From: Mesorhizobium loti CJ3sym
GTDB lineage: Bacteria; Pseudomonadota; Alphaproteobacteria; Rhizobiales; Rhizobiaceae
DNA length: 64,000 nucleotides
Direction: 5' to 3'
NCBI RefSeq assembly: GCF_000472785.1
Contig: NZ_AXAL01000010.1
Span: 186,001 to 250,000, forward strand
Part shown: positions 7,670 through 15,766 of the stretch, in pieces
How positions within the stretch are numbered: position 1 is the stretch's first letter
How the letters are laid out: every line of letters begins with the position of its first letter
Notes under the pieces: model-generated
The model's database searches: none
What the model saw: the letters and a program-made list of their open reading frames with translations, nothing else
What the model was told of the DNA's origin: nothing
Translations under genes and position numbers: made by a program

Positions 7670-8602
7670 TTAGTCCCGCAGCAGGTCGAACATCAGCTTG
7701 AAGAAACGATCGGCGTCGACCTCGTGGGCGATGCGGGCATTGTCCTTTTCGCCGCGCTCGTTCCAGAAATCGGCAACCGTCGCGCCAAAGGCATAAGTAC
7801 CGGACAGATCGACGCCGATATGGGCCGGGCGCGTGCGCACCAGTGTCGGATCGATGGCCAGCGCCAATGCCAGCGGATCGTGCATGGCGCCGCCAACGCC
7901 CATCGAGTTGCGGTGCAGCTTCTCGTAGAACAACAGCCAGTCGTTGACGAGCTTGCCGAGCGGCGTGTCGATGGTGGCGAGTTCGGCGTATTGCGGCGCT
8001 TCGATCAGCACCTGCATGGTGACGTCGAGGCCGACCATCAGGATCGGCACGCCGCTGTCCAGCACGATCTTCAGCGCTTCCGGATCGCAGAAGGCATTGA
8101 ACTCCGTCGGCGTGATGATCTCGCTCTTGCGGTAGAACACGCCGCCCATCCAGATCAGATCCTTGATCTTGGGCAGCACGTCGCGATGCTTGAGGATCAT
8201 CAGGCCGATATTGGTCAGCGGGCCGGTGGCGACGACCAGGATCGGCTCGGGCGAGGCGCGGAGCTTGTCGGCAAGAAAGTCTACCGCGTGCTGGTCAACC
8301 GGCTTGATCGTGGCCTGCGGCAGATAGGGCGAACCTTCCAGGCCGCTCGGGCCGTCGGCGGTGCCGAGCACCAGCGGCCGCGCCAGCGGACGGTGGCACC
8401 CTTGAGCGACAGGCACGTCGCCGGCGCCGATATATTCGAGGATGCGCAGCGCATTGGCGGTCGTCTTCTCGACCTCGGCATTGCCGCAGGTGGTGGTGAC
8501 GCCGAGCAATTCGATGGCTGGTGAGCGATGCGCCATGACCAGCGCAATGGCGTCGTCGTGGCCGGGGTCGCAGTCGAACAGGATGGGAGTTGCAATGGTC
8601 AT
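7670..8602 (-). CDS. Inosine-uridine preferring nucleoside hydrolase
   Basis: 310 residues from ATG 8602, which has GAGGA correctly spaced; the upstream in-frame GTG (8617) overlaps that signal. The enzyme cleaves the N-glycosidic bond of nucleosides to base and ribose. The N-terminal calcium motif is intact (D10-x-D12-x3-D16-D17), FNAFCDPEA matches the usual substrate loop, and the catalytic H241-D242 pair is present in GGAMHDPLA. It is the last gene of the BMP-type nucleoside importer operon and lies 11 bp after a second, less canonical nucleoside hydrolase. Confidence 0.9.
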   Translation of the reverse strand: MTIATPILFDCDPGHDDAIALVMAHRSPAIELLGVTTTCGNAEVEKTTANALRILEYIGAGDVPVAQGCHRPLARPLVLGTADGPSGLEGSPYLPQATIKPVDQHAVDFLADKLRASPEPILVVATGPLTNIGLMILKHRDVLPKIKDLIWMGGVFYRKSEIITPTEFNAFCDPEALKIVLDSGVPILMVGLDVTMQVLIEAPQYAELATIDTPLGKLVNDWLLFYEKLHRNSMGVGGAMHDPLALALAIDPTLVRTRPAHIGVDLSGTYAFGATVADFWNERGEKDNARIAHEVDADRFFKLMFDLLRD

Positions 8603-8613
8603 TTTATTGGTCC

Positions 8614-9627
8614 TCACGCCGCTTGTTCGTAGCGCGCGATGGTTTGCTTGAAGATGTTCAGGAAGCGGCGCCCGTCGAGATCGGTGCAGATGCGCGTGGT
8701 CTTCGGCCCGCCGCCGGGCAGCAACTGCCGGCCTCGATGGGCAACCGTCTGGCCGCGCGCGATGCGTCCGTCCAGCACGACATCGACGAACAGCGGCTCG
8801 GTCATCGTGGCTAGGCCGGGGTCGAAGGCCAGCGCCACGGTGATGACGTCATCCATCGGGAAGCCGACGAGATCGAAGAATTCGCGCCAGATGTCGATAT
8901 AGATCGGGAAGCTGTCGGCGATCATCTCGAAGACGGGATTCTTCCGGGTGACCGCCTGCATGTCGGCGATGTCGTCGCGCGTCAGCATCGAGGCGGCGAC
9001 GCGGTTGTCCTCGCAGATGTCGAGCGGCACCAGGATCTTGTCGACATCGGCGTTGAGCACGATGCGCGAAGCCTCCGGATCGGCCCAGATGTTGTATTCC
9101 GACAGCGGCGTCATGTTGCCGGGCGTCTGGAAATTGCCACCCAGCACCAGCATCCGCTTGAGCGCACCCGTCAGGCGTGGCTCCTGTAGCAGCGCCATCG
9201 CGGCATTGGTCAGCGGCCCCGTCGTCACCAGCGTGATCTCGCCGGGATTGGCTATCACCGTGTCGATGATGAAGTCGACCGCATGTCCCGGCGTCGCCGG
9301 GCGGGATGGCGTCGGCGCCGGTGGGTTGAATTTCTTCAACCGGTCGCCGAAGCGGGCGACGAGCCGCTTTTCGAAATGGACAGGCGCCTCCATGTCGGCC
9401 TTGGAATTGCCGACGATCGGCCGCCAGGCGCCGGCGTGGACCGGGATATCGTCGCGCCCGGCCAGCGTCAGCGTGTTGAGGACGACATTGGTGACCTGTT
9501 CGATCGGGCCTGCGGCGCCGGTGACGGTGGTGACGCCTTCGAGCCGGACATTCGGGTTCGCCGCGGCAAACAGCACGGCCAGAATATCGTCGCCGGCAGA
9601 ATCCACGTCGAGGATTATGCGTTCCAT
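8614..9627 (-). CDS. Nucleoside hydrolase family protein, variant active site
   Basis: 337 residues from ATG 9627, which has AAGGA seven bases upstream; ATG 9642 overlaps the permease stop (ATGA) but lacks a clear Shine-Dalgarno. The calcium-binding motif DVDSAGDD (residues 7-14), LVTTGPLTN and EYNIWADPEA are intact. The position of the usual catalytic histidine reads PMDDV (Asp259), so His is replaced by Asp. It is therefore a paralogue with altered specificity or mechanism, not a copy of its neighbour. It probably acts on the substrate imported by the adjacent ABC system. Confidence 0.85.
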   Translation of the reverse strand: MERIILDVDSAGDDILAVLFAAANPNVRLEGVTTVTGAAGPIEQVTNVVLNTLTLAGRDDIPVHAGAWRPIVGNSKADMEAPVHFEKRLVARFGDRLKKFNPPAPTPSRPATPGHAVDFIIDTVIANPGEITLVTTGPLTNAAMALLQEPRLTGALKRMLVLGGNFQTPGNMTPLSEYNIWADPEASRIVLNADVDKILVPLDICEDNRVAASMLTRDDIADMQAVTRKNPVFEMIADSFPIYIDIWREFFDLVGFPMDDVITVALAFDPGLATMTEPLFVDVVLDGRIARGQTVAHRGRQLLPGGGPKTTRICTDLDGRRFLNIFKQTIARYEQAA

Positions 9628-9638
9628 TGAGAGTTCCT

Positions 9639-10625
9639 TCATTGCGGATTTCTGTCGGCGGGCGCGCTGTTCCTGTCCACCGACAGAAGTTTCTGCATCG
9701 ACGCCAGCGTCTCCTTGATGATTGTCGGCCGCGCCCGGTAGGACAGCGCAAACAGCGCAGTCAGCGCGACGACGTAGGGCACAGTAAGCACCAGATAGGA
9801 CGGAAAGCCGAAGGTCTGCAGGCGCAGCGAGAAGGCATCGGCAAAGCCGAACAGCAGGCAGCCGGCCAGCACCTTCAGCGGATCGCCATTGGAGAAGATC
9901 AGGATCGCCACCGCCATGAAGCCGCGGCCCGAGGACATGTTCTCGGTGAACATGGTGATGTAGCCGAGCGACAGATGCGCGCCGGCAAGCCCGGCCAGCA
10001 ATCCGCACAGCAGCGAGGCGATATAGCGGACGCGGGTGATCGAGATGCCGAGCGCCTCGGCGGCTTCGGGCTTTTCGCCGACGACGCGGATATAGAGCCC
10101 AAGCCGGGTGCGGTTGTAGAACAGCACCAGCAGCGGCACCGCGACGAAGGAGACATAGACGATCGGCGTGAAGCCCGAAATCAGAGGCGCCCACGAACCG
10201 AGCAGCGCCTGGGCACCGGGTATCTGCACCTTGGGCAGACCGACGATGCCATGACCGACGATCGATCCGCGCGTGCCGAAAATCGCTTTCATCAGCGAGA
10301 TCGTCATGCCGCCGGCAAGGATATTGAGCGCCAGCCCGACGACCACTTCATTGGCCCGGAACGTCACCACCAGCACGGCAAAGGCAAGTGCGAAGACAAG
10401 GGCCGCGGCGACGCCGCAGGCGACCCCTGCAAATGCCGAACCTGTCCAGATCGAGCCGATGACGGCGAAGAAAGCGCCGACAAGCATCTGGCCTTCGAGG
10501 CCGATGTTGAAGATGCCGGCCTTGGTGGTGAAAGACCCGCCAAGCGCGACCAGGAGAATGGGTGCTGTGGTGCGCAGCGTCGCGGCGATCAGCGCGACGT
10601 TGACGAGCTTGTCTAGAACTTCCAT
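9639..10625 (-). CDS. BMP-type nucleoside ABC transporter permease 2
   Basis: 328 residues, hydrophobic throughout with about eight to nine membrane segments. The diagnostic motif of BPD_transp_2 permeases of the nucleoside/BMP group, FNIGLEGQMLVGAF, lies near residue 35. The ATG at 10625 overlaps the end of permease 1 by 13 bp, indicating translational coupling. Together with permease 1 it forms the inner-membrane channel of an importer like BmpDEFG or NupNOPQ. Its stop overlaps the next gene's alternative start. Confidence 0.9.
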   Translation of the reverse strand: MEVLDKLVNVALIAATLRTTAPILLVALGGSFTTKAGIFNIGLEGQMLVGAFFAVIGSIWTGSAFAGVACGVAAALVFALAFAVLVVTFRANEVVVGLALNILAGGMTISLMKAIFGTRGSIVGHGIVGLPKVQIPGAQALLGSWAPLISGFTPIVYVSFVAVPLLVLFYNRTRLGLYIRVVGEKPEAAEALGISITRVRYIASLLCGLLAGLAGAHLSLGYITMFTENMSSGRGFMAVAILIFSNGDPLKVLAGCLLFGFADAFSLRLQTFGFPSYLVLTVPYVVALTALFALSYRARPTIIKETLASMQKLLSVDRNSAPADRNPQ

Positions 10626-11656
10626 CGCCGCTCTCCCGCCTGGCTGTCGCCGCGGCGTCTGATCAGAACCTGCGCCGACACGCTGAGGATGATCAGCGCC
10701 TGGATGACTGTGATGATTTCGCGCGACGCGCTGGTGTCGACCTCCAGCAGCAACGATCCGCTGCGCAGCGCGCCAAAGAACAGCGCCGTGACGATGGTGG
10801 CAACCGGCGAGCCGTTGGCGAGCAGGGCGGCGATCAGCCCGTCGAAGCCGAAGCCCGGAGCAAAGCCCTCCATGAAGCGATGATGCACGCCAAGCGTCTC
10901 GATACCGCCGGCAAGGCCGCCGACGGCGCCCGAAAGCAGCAGCACCACAAAACCCTGCCGTTTCACGTTGACACCGCCATACTCGGCGAATTTTGGTGCC
11001 GACCCGACCATGGTCACGCCATAACCCCAGCTGGTGTAGCGGAAGATGAGCGCGACGCCGACTGCGAGCAGCAGACCGATGAACAGCCCCCAATTCAGCC
11101 GCGAGAAGGAAAAGATCTCCGGCAGATAGGCCGTCGCCAGGATCGGCGGCGTCTCCGACCAACCGCCGGGCCGCTTGAACAGGAAGATGGTCAAATAGGA
11201 GGTGAGCAGCACGGCGATGTAGTTCGACAGGATCGTCGAGACGACTTCGTTGGTGTTGTAGCGCGCGCGGAAAAAAGCGGGGATGGCGACCCAGGCCGCG
11301 CCGGCGACGACCGCCAACGCCAGCGCCGCCAGCGTGTGGATGCCGGCGGGCAGGGAAAAGGTGAAGCCGACCCAGGCAGCAGCAAATCCGCCGAGGAACA
11401 GCTGGCCCTCGATGCCGACATTGAACATGCCGCCGCGCAGACCGATGCAGGCGGCGACGCCGCAGATCAGGATCGGCGTCGTTTGCAGCAAGGTGCCGGC
11501 AATCTTCTCCTGGTCGCCAAAGGCACCGCGCAGCAGCGTCATCAGGACATGGACCGGGCTTTCGCCGACCAGGATGATGATGATCGCCCCCATCAGCAGG
11601 GCCACGCTCACGGCGATGATCTGGCCGGAAAAGGCCCGCAAACGGTCACTCATCAT
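10613..11656 (-). CDS. BMP-type nucleoside ABC transporter permease 1
   Basis: 347 residues with multiple hydrophobic helices. FNVGIEGQLFLGGFAAAW is the family signature, followed by the cytoplasmic loop FFRARYNTNEVVSTILSNY typical of the larger permease of BMP importers. ATG 11656 overlaps the ATPase stop codon (ATGA), so the two are co-translated. Partner of the permease at 9639-10625. Confidence 0.9.
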   Translation of the reverse strand: MMSDRLRAFSGQIIAVSVALLMGAIIIILVGESPVHVLMTLLRGAFGDQEKIAGTLLQTTPILICGVAACIGLRGGMFNVGIEGQLFLGGFAAAWVGFTFSLPAGIHTLAALALAVVAGAAWVAIPAFFRARYNTNEVVSTILSNYIAVLLTSYLTIFLFKRPGGWSETPPILATAYLPEIFSFSRLNWGLFIGLLLAVGVALIFRYTSWGYGVTMVGSAPKFAEYGGVNVKRQGFVVLLLSGAVGGLAGGIETLGVHHRFMEGFAPGFGFDGLIAALLANGSPVATIVTALFFGALRSGSLLLEVDTSASREIITVIQALIILSVSAQVLIRRRGDSQAGERRWKF

Positions 11657-13218
11657 GCGGGCTCCAGCTGCGGCGACACGCCCGCCATCATCATGCCGAT
11701 CCTGTCTTCGTCGGCATCGTCGCCGGCGACTTCGCCCATGATGCGCCCGTTGAACATCACCAGGATGCGGTCGGTGAGCGCTGCCAGTTCGTCAAGCTGT
11801 ACGGAAATCAGCAGGATGGCACGGCCGGCGGCGCGCTGGCGCATGATCTCGTCATGGATGGCCTCCTGGGCGCCGATGTCGACGCCGCGCGTCGGCTGGT
11901 CGATCAGCAGGAAGTCGGCGCTGTTGGTGAATTCGCGGGCCAGCACGACCTTCTGGATGTTGCCACCGGAAAGCCGCTTGACCGTATCGCTGGCCCCGCG
12001 CGCGCGGATGTCGAAACGCTTGATCAGCGCGCCGGCATTCTGGCCGATCGCCTTCCAGTCGAGCACGCCACCGCGGCTCCACGGCGCACGATGCTGGCGG
12101 CCCATCAGCGTGTTAGCCGCGATCGTCGCGTTGCCATCGACCCCGCGCACCATGCGATCGCCCGGAACATGGGCAAGGCCGGCCTCGCGGATCGCGGCAG
12201 GCGAGAGTGCGGTGAGGTTCTGGCCTTTAAGCCAGGCCTCGCCATGGCTTGCCGGGCGCAGGCCCGCAAGCACTTCCGCCAGTTCCGTCTGCCCGTTGCC
12301 GGCGACGCCGGCAATTCCCACCACCTCACCGGCACGGACAGTGAAGCTGGCGTTGCGAAGCGCCGGCAAGCGGCGATCGTCGCGCGCCCACAAATCCTTG
12401 ACCTGGAGGATCACCTCGCCTTGCAACTCGGCGCGCGGGCGGCGCGCGAAACTGACGTCGCGGCCGACCATCATGCGCACCAGCTCGTCCTTGCTGAGTT
12501 CCGATGTCGGGCGGGTCGCAACCTTCTTGCCGTTGCGCAGTACCGTGACCGTGTCGGACACCTCCATCACCTCTTCCAGATGGTGCGAGATGAAGATCAC
12601 GGTCATGCCCTCGGCGACGAAACTGCGCAGCGTCTGGAACAGTTCGCGGCTCTCCTGCGGCGTCAGCACCGCCGTCGGCTCGTCGAGGATGATAGTGCGG
12701 GCGCCGCGCACCAGAACTTTCAGGATTTCGATGCGCTGCTCGATGCCGACCGAGAGCAGGCCGACGCGCTCGGTCGGATCGACATGCAACCCGAAACGCT
12801 TTGACAGTTCGTGCGTACGCGCGATCTGAGCGGCGTGGTCGATCAGCCCATGTCGACGGATTTCCATGCCGAGAAAGACGTTGTCGGCGACCGAGAGCGA
12901 AGGCACCAGCTTGAAATGCTGGTGCACCATGCCGAGCCCAGCCTTGATGGCGGCGGCCGGGTCGGTCACATCAGTCGCCTCGCCATTCAGCCGGATCGAG
13001 CCTTCGTCCGGCTGCAGCAGGCCGAACAGGATATTCATCAGCGTCGTCTTGCCGGCGCCATTCTCGCCGATAATGGCGTGGATTTCACCCCGGCGCACGG
13101 CAAGATCGATGCCGTCATTGGCAATGAAGGCGCCAAAACGCTTGGTGATGGCCGTCAACTCGACGGCCATCGCGGCAGTGTTGTGGAGGGTCGGCGACCC
13201 CGGCGCGTTCGACACCAT
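11653..13218 (-). CDS. BMP-type nucleoside ABC transporter, double ATP-binding protein
   Basis: 521 residues with two nucleotide-binding domains, as in RbsA/NupO. The N-terminal domain has Walker A GENGAGKTT, a signature region LSVGIEQRIEIL and Walker B with DEPTAV. The C-terminal domain has a degenerate Walker A (GVAGNGQTE) and the signature LSGGNIQKV, the usual asymmetry of the family. It powers import of a nucleoside or base analogue. ATG 13218 is used; ATG 13170 is possible. A 14-bp direct repeat and a large hairpin lie in the gap between it and the binding-protein gene. Confidence 0.92.
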   Translation of the reverse strand: MVSNAPGSPTLHNTAAMAVELTAITKRFGAFIANDGIDLAVRRGEIHAIIGENGAGKTTLMNILFGLLQPDEGSIRLNGEATDVTDPAAAIKAGLGMVHQHFKLVPSLSVADNVFLGMEIRRHGLIDHAAQIARTHELSKRFGLHVDPTERVGLLSVGIEQRIEILKVLVRGARTIILDEPTAVLTPQESRELFQTLRSFVAEGMTVIFISHHLEEVMEVSDTVTVLRNGKKVATRPTSELSKDELVRMMVGRDVSFARRPRAELQGEVILQVKDLWARDDRRLPALRNASFTVRAGEVVGIAGVAGNGQTELAEVLAGLRPASHGEAWLKGQNLTALSPAAIREAGLAHVPGDRMVRGVDGNATIAANTLMGRQHRAPWSRGGVLDWKAIGQNAGALIKRFDIRARGASDTVKRLSGGNIQKVVLAREFTNSADFLLIDQPTRGVDIGAQEAIHDEIMRQRAAGRAILLISVQLDELAALTDRILVMFNGRIMGEVAGDDADEDRIGMMMAGVSPQLEPA

Positions 13219-13219
13219 T

Positions 13220-13248
13220 GCTCTCGCAGATTGGGCTCTCGCAGATTG
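13220..13248. repeat. Short tandem repeat in intercistronic spacer
   Basis: GCTCTCGCAGATTG occurs at 13220-13233 and again at 13235-13248, one base apart. It lies immediately upstream of the ATPase start codon, between that gene and the large hairpin. Function unknown. Confidence 0.6.
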
Positions 13249-13267
13249 CGAGCTTTCGAAGATTGGA

Positions 13268-13303
13268 CACTGATCCGCCGCGGCAAGCCGCGGCGGATCA
13301 GTG
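13268..13303 (-). terminator. Intercistronic hairpin after the binding-protein gene
   Basis: A perfect 16-bp inverted repeat (13268-13283 with 13288-13303, arm CACTGATCCGCCGCGG) with a 4-nt loop. It lies downstream of the BMP binding-protein gene and upstream of the ATPase gene on the minus strand. No U run follows in that direction, so it probably works as a 3' RNA stabiliser or partial terminator that gives more binding protein than membrane components. Confidence 0.7.
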
Positions 13304-13337
13304 TAGCGCTTTCTTGGGAGGATGCGCTGTTGCTGGC

Positions 13338-14342
13338 TTACTTCGCCTTGGCGATCACGATCTTGCCGTCGAGGATGCCCTTCTTGATCTCGTCCAGCTT
13401 GGTGGTCACGTCAGCCGGGATCTTGGCGGCGATGTCGTCGCAGACCTTGAACTCGACGCCGCCCGACGCCAGGTCGAAGGTGCGGGTGCCGGCGGTGACC
13501 TTTTTGCCGCCGACCTCGTCCTTGATCAGCGTGTAGACGGCGATGTCGCCGCGCTTCAGCATGCTGCCGAGCACATTTCCGGGCGCCGTGCCGCACATGT
13601 CGATATCGACGCCGATCGAATATTTGTCGGCCGCGGCACTGGCCTGCATGACGCCTTCACCGGTCGGGCCGGCAACGTTGTAGACGATGTCGGAGCCCTG
13701 GCCGTACAGCGCCTGCGCGAGTTCGCTGCCCTTGGCCGGATCGTCGAAGGTGCCGGCGAAGACGGAGTTCACCTTGACATCGGGCGCGGCGTATTTGGCG
13801 CCTTGCTCGTAGCCGCCGAGGAAGTTGCGGATCACCGGGATGTCACGGCCGCCGACGAAGCCGATTGCCTTGCCGTCGCCGATCTTGGGAAACTCGCTGC
13901 CCTTGGCCTCGATCATGCTGGCCAGCGCGCCGGCGACGAAGGAGCCCTGTTCCTCGGCGAAGTTGGCGTAGATCATGTTGGGATTGTCCAGCACGCCATC
14001 GATGAAGACGAAGCGCTGGTCAGGATATTCTTTGCTGACCTTCTGCAGCGAATCCACCAGCTCCCAGCCCATCACGAAGATGAGGTCGTACTGCTTGCCC
14101 TTGGCAAGGTTTTCGAACTGCTCCTGATAGTCCAGCGCGCGATTGCCGGTGTCGACCAGCTTGAGGTCGATGCCGAAATCGGTCTTGGCCTTGTTGAGGC
14201 CGTTGACGATCGAAACGCCAAAACCCTGGGCAAAATAACCCGAGATGGCGGCCACCGAAACCTTGGCCTGTGCGGCGGCCGATCCCAACGAAACGGCCAG
14301 CATCGTGCCGGCCAAAAACAAACTCTTGAGCGCCCTTGTCAT
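13338..14342 (-). CDS. BMP family nucleoside-binding lipoprotein-like protein
   Basis: 334 residues with an N-terminal signal sequence (SLFLAGTMLAVSLGSAAAQA) and no lipobox cysteine, so it is probably a soluble periplasmic protein. Mature sequence matches the Bmp/PnrA/Med family of purine-nucleoside receptors: VSVAAISGYFAQGFG at the start, IFVMGWELVDS, FVGGRDIPVIRNFLGGYEQG and a ligand-loop region DIVYNVAGPTGEG. AAGGGGA precedes the ATG. First gene of the importer operon; its mRNA carries the 3' hairpin at 13268-13303. Confidence 0.92.
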   Translation of the reverse strand: MTRALKSLFLAGTMLAVSLGSAAAQAKVSVAAISGYFAQGFGVSIVNGLNKAKTDFGIDLKLVDTGNRALDYQEQFENLAKGKQYDLIFVMGWELVDSLQKVSKEYPDQRFVFIDGVLDNPNMIYANFAEEQGSFVAGALASMIEAKGSEFPKIGDGKAIGFVGGRDIPVIRNFLGGYEQGAKYAAPDVKVNSVFAGTFDDPAKGSELAQALYGQGSDIVYNVAGPTGEGVMQASAAADKYSIGVDIDMCGTAPGNVLGSMLKRGDIAVYTLIKDEVGGKKVTAGTRTFDLASGGVEFKVCDDIAAKIPADVTTKLDEIKKGILDGKIVIAKAK

Positions 14343-14597
14343 GTTATTCCCCTTCAGCTTTTTTCAGCTTTTGAAGCCACGCCTTGACCATCCCCCACAT
14401 ATCGCCGGAATGCTGGCGAGTTCGTTGATGGTCATATGAGTTTAGGAGCGGCCAAACAGGCTGTCAATCGTCATCCGATGCAGTTTTCTCAGGCCCGTCA
14501 TCCGCGTCCTTCACCTCTGCGCTTGACAAATATCGCGATGCATAATTGTTGATACTCTAACGAGTTTTCACAAGTGACGGGACGAAGGATACGCGCA

Positions 14598-15182
14598 ATG
14601 CCAGCTGTGGTGGTCAGGAAATTTCTGGTCCAGGTCGAAGAGATCTTCCATGAGGGCGGCCCGCCTGCGGCACGCCCGCCCAAGCGTGGCGCGATCGTCG
14701 CCGTCATCGCCAACCCTTTTGCCGGGCGTTACGTGGAAGAGATCACTGGCTTCATGGAGGACCTGAAGCCGCTCGGCCTCGAAATGGCGCGGCGCCTGAT
14801 CGATGCGATGGGCAATGGCATCGCCGCTGTCGAAGGCTATGGCAAGGGTGCCATCGTCGGTGCAGCCGGCGAGCTTGAACATGGCGCACTGTGGCACAAT
14901 CCGGGCGGCTACGCGATGCGCGAACTTCTCGGCGACGCCAAGGCCATCGTGCCCTCGACCAAGAAAGTCGGCGGTCCCGGAACGCGCATCGACATTCCGA
15001 TCACCCACATCAACGCCTCCTACGTGCGCAGCCATTTCGACGCGATCGAGATCGGTGTTGGCGATGCCCCGCGCGGCGAAGAGATGGCGGTCATCCTGGC
15101 GATGACGACCGGCGCGCGCGTTCATGCGCGGGTCGGCGGCCTGGCGGTGGCCGACATCAAGGGTGAGGACGGATTGCGATGA
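14598..15182 (+). CDS. AA_synth (DUF1185) family protein, copy 1
   Basis: 194 residues from ATG 14598, with AAGGA eight bases upstream. It belongs to the Pfam AA_synth family (PF06684): GGPPAARPPKRGAIVAVIANPFAG at the N-terminus, GELEHGALWHNPGG in the middle and ITHINASYVRSHFDAIE near the end. Structures of this family show a chorismate-mutase-like fold and a role in amino-acid metabolism has been suggested, but no reaction is established. Its stop overlaps the start of a paralogue (ATGA), so the two probably form a complex or act in sequence. Confidence 0.85.
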   Translation: MPAVVVRKFLVQVEEIFHEGGPPAARPPKRGAIVAVIANPFAGRYVEEITGFMEDLKPLGLEMARRLIDAMGNGIAAVEGYGKGAIVGAAGELEHGALWHNPGGYAMRELLGDAKAIVPSTKKVGGPGTRIDIPITHINASYVRSHFDAIEIGVGDAPRGEEMAVILAMTTGARVHARVGGLAVADIKGEDGLR

Positions 15183-15763
15183 GCCCGGAGATTCGCCGCA
15201 TCATCACCATCGTCGAGGAGACCCGGATCGAAGGCGGCCGCCCCGTCGACCCGCCGACGCGGCGTGCCGCGGCGATCGCGGTGATCCGCAACCCTTATGC
15301 CGGCACGTTTGTCGAGGATCTGTCAGCGTTGAGCGCCATCGGCGAAGCCCTGGGCGATATCTTGCCCAGGCGGGCGGTGGCTGCGCTTGGCATTGCCGGC
15401 GACCAGGTCGAAAGCTTCGGCAAGGCAGCCGCCGTCGGCGCCGACGGCGAGCTTGAACATGCCGCCGCCATCCTTCACCCGACGCTCGGCGCCCCGTTCC
15501 GCGACGTGCTGGGCAAGGGCGCCGCGCTCATTCCCTCATCGAAGAAACGCGGCGGCCTCGGCGTACCGCTCGACATTCCGCTCGGCCACAAGGACGCGGC
15601 ACGGGTGCGCAGCCATTTCGACGGCATGGAGGTCCGTGTTCCCGATGCACCGCGTCCCGACGAGATCGTCGTAGCCATCGCCGTCACCGATTCCGGCCGG
15701 CCGCACCCGCGCGTCGGCGGGCTGACCAAGGACAGGATCATCGGGGTTGACGGTGTAAGCTGA
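15179..15763 (+). CDS. AA_synth (DUF1185) family protein, copy 2
   Basis: 194 residues, translationally coupled to copy 1 by a 4-bp overlap. The same landmarks are present but clearly diverged: AAAIAVIRNPYAGTFVEDL, GELEHAAAILHP, LIPSSKKRGG and RVRSHFDGMEVRVPDAPRPDEI. Equal length and the same motif order indicate an old tandem duplication rather than a recent one. It ends 3 bp before the stop of the convergent amidohydrolase. Function unknown; see the note on the surrounding island. Confidence 0.85.
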   Translation: MSPEIRRIITIVEETRIEGGRPVDPPTRRAAAIAVIRNPYAGTFVEDLSALSAIGEALGDILPRRAVAALGIAGDQVESFGKAAAVGADGELEHAAAILHPTLGAPFRDVLGKGAALIPSSKKRGGLGVPLDIPLGHKDAARVRSHFDGMEVRVPDAPRPDEIVVAIAVTDSGRPHPRVGGLTKDRIIGVDGVS

Positions 15764-15766
15764 CCG

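Noticed and set aside
10880..12829. 649-codon frame antisense to the BMP permease and ATPase
   Set aside because: It crosses the boundary of two real genes on the other strand and has no domain pattern.
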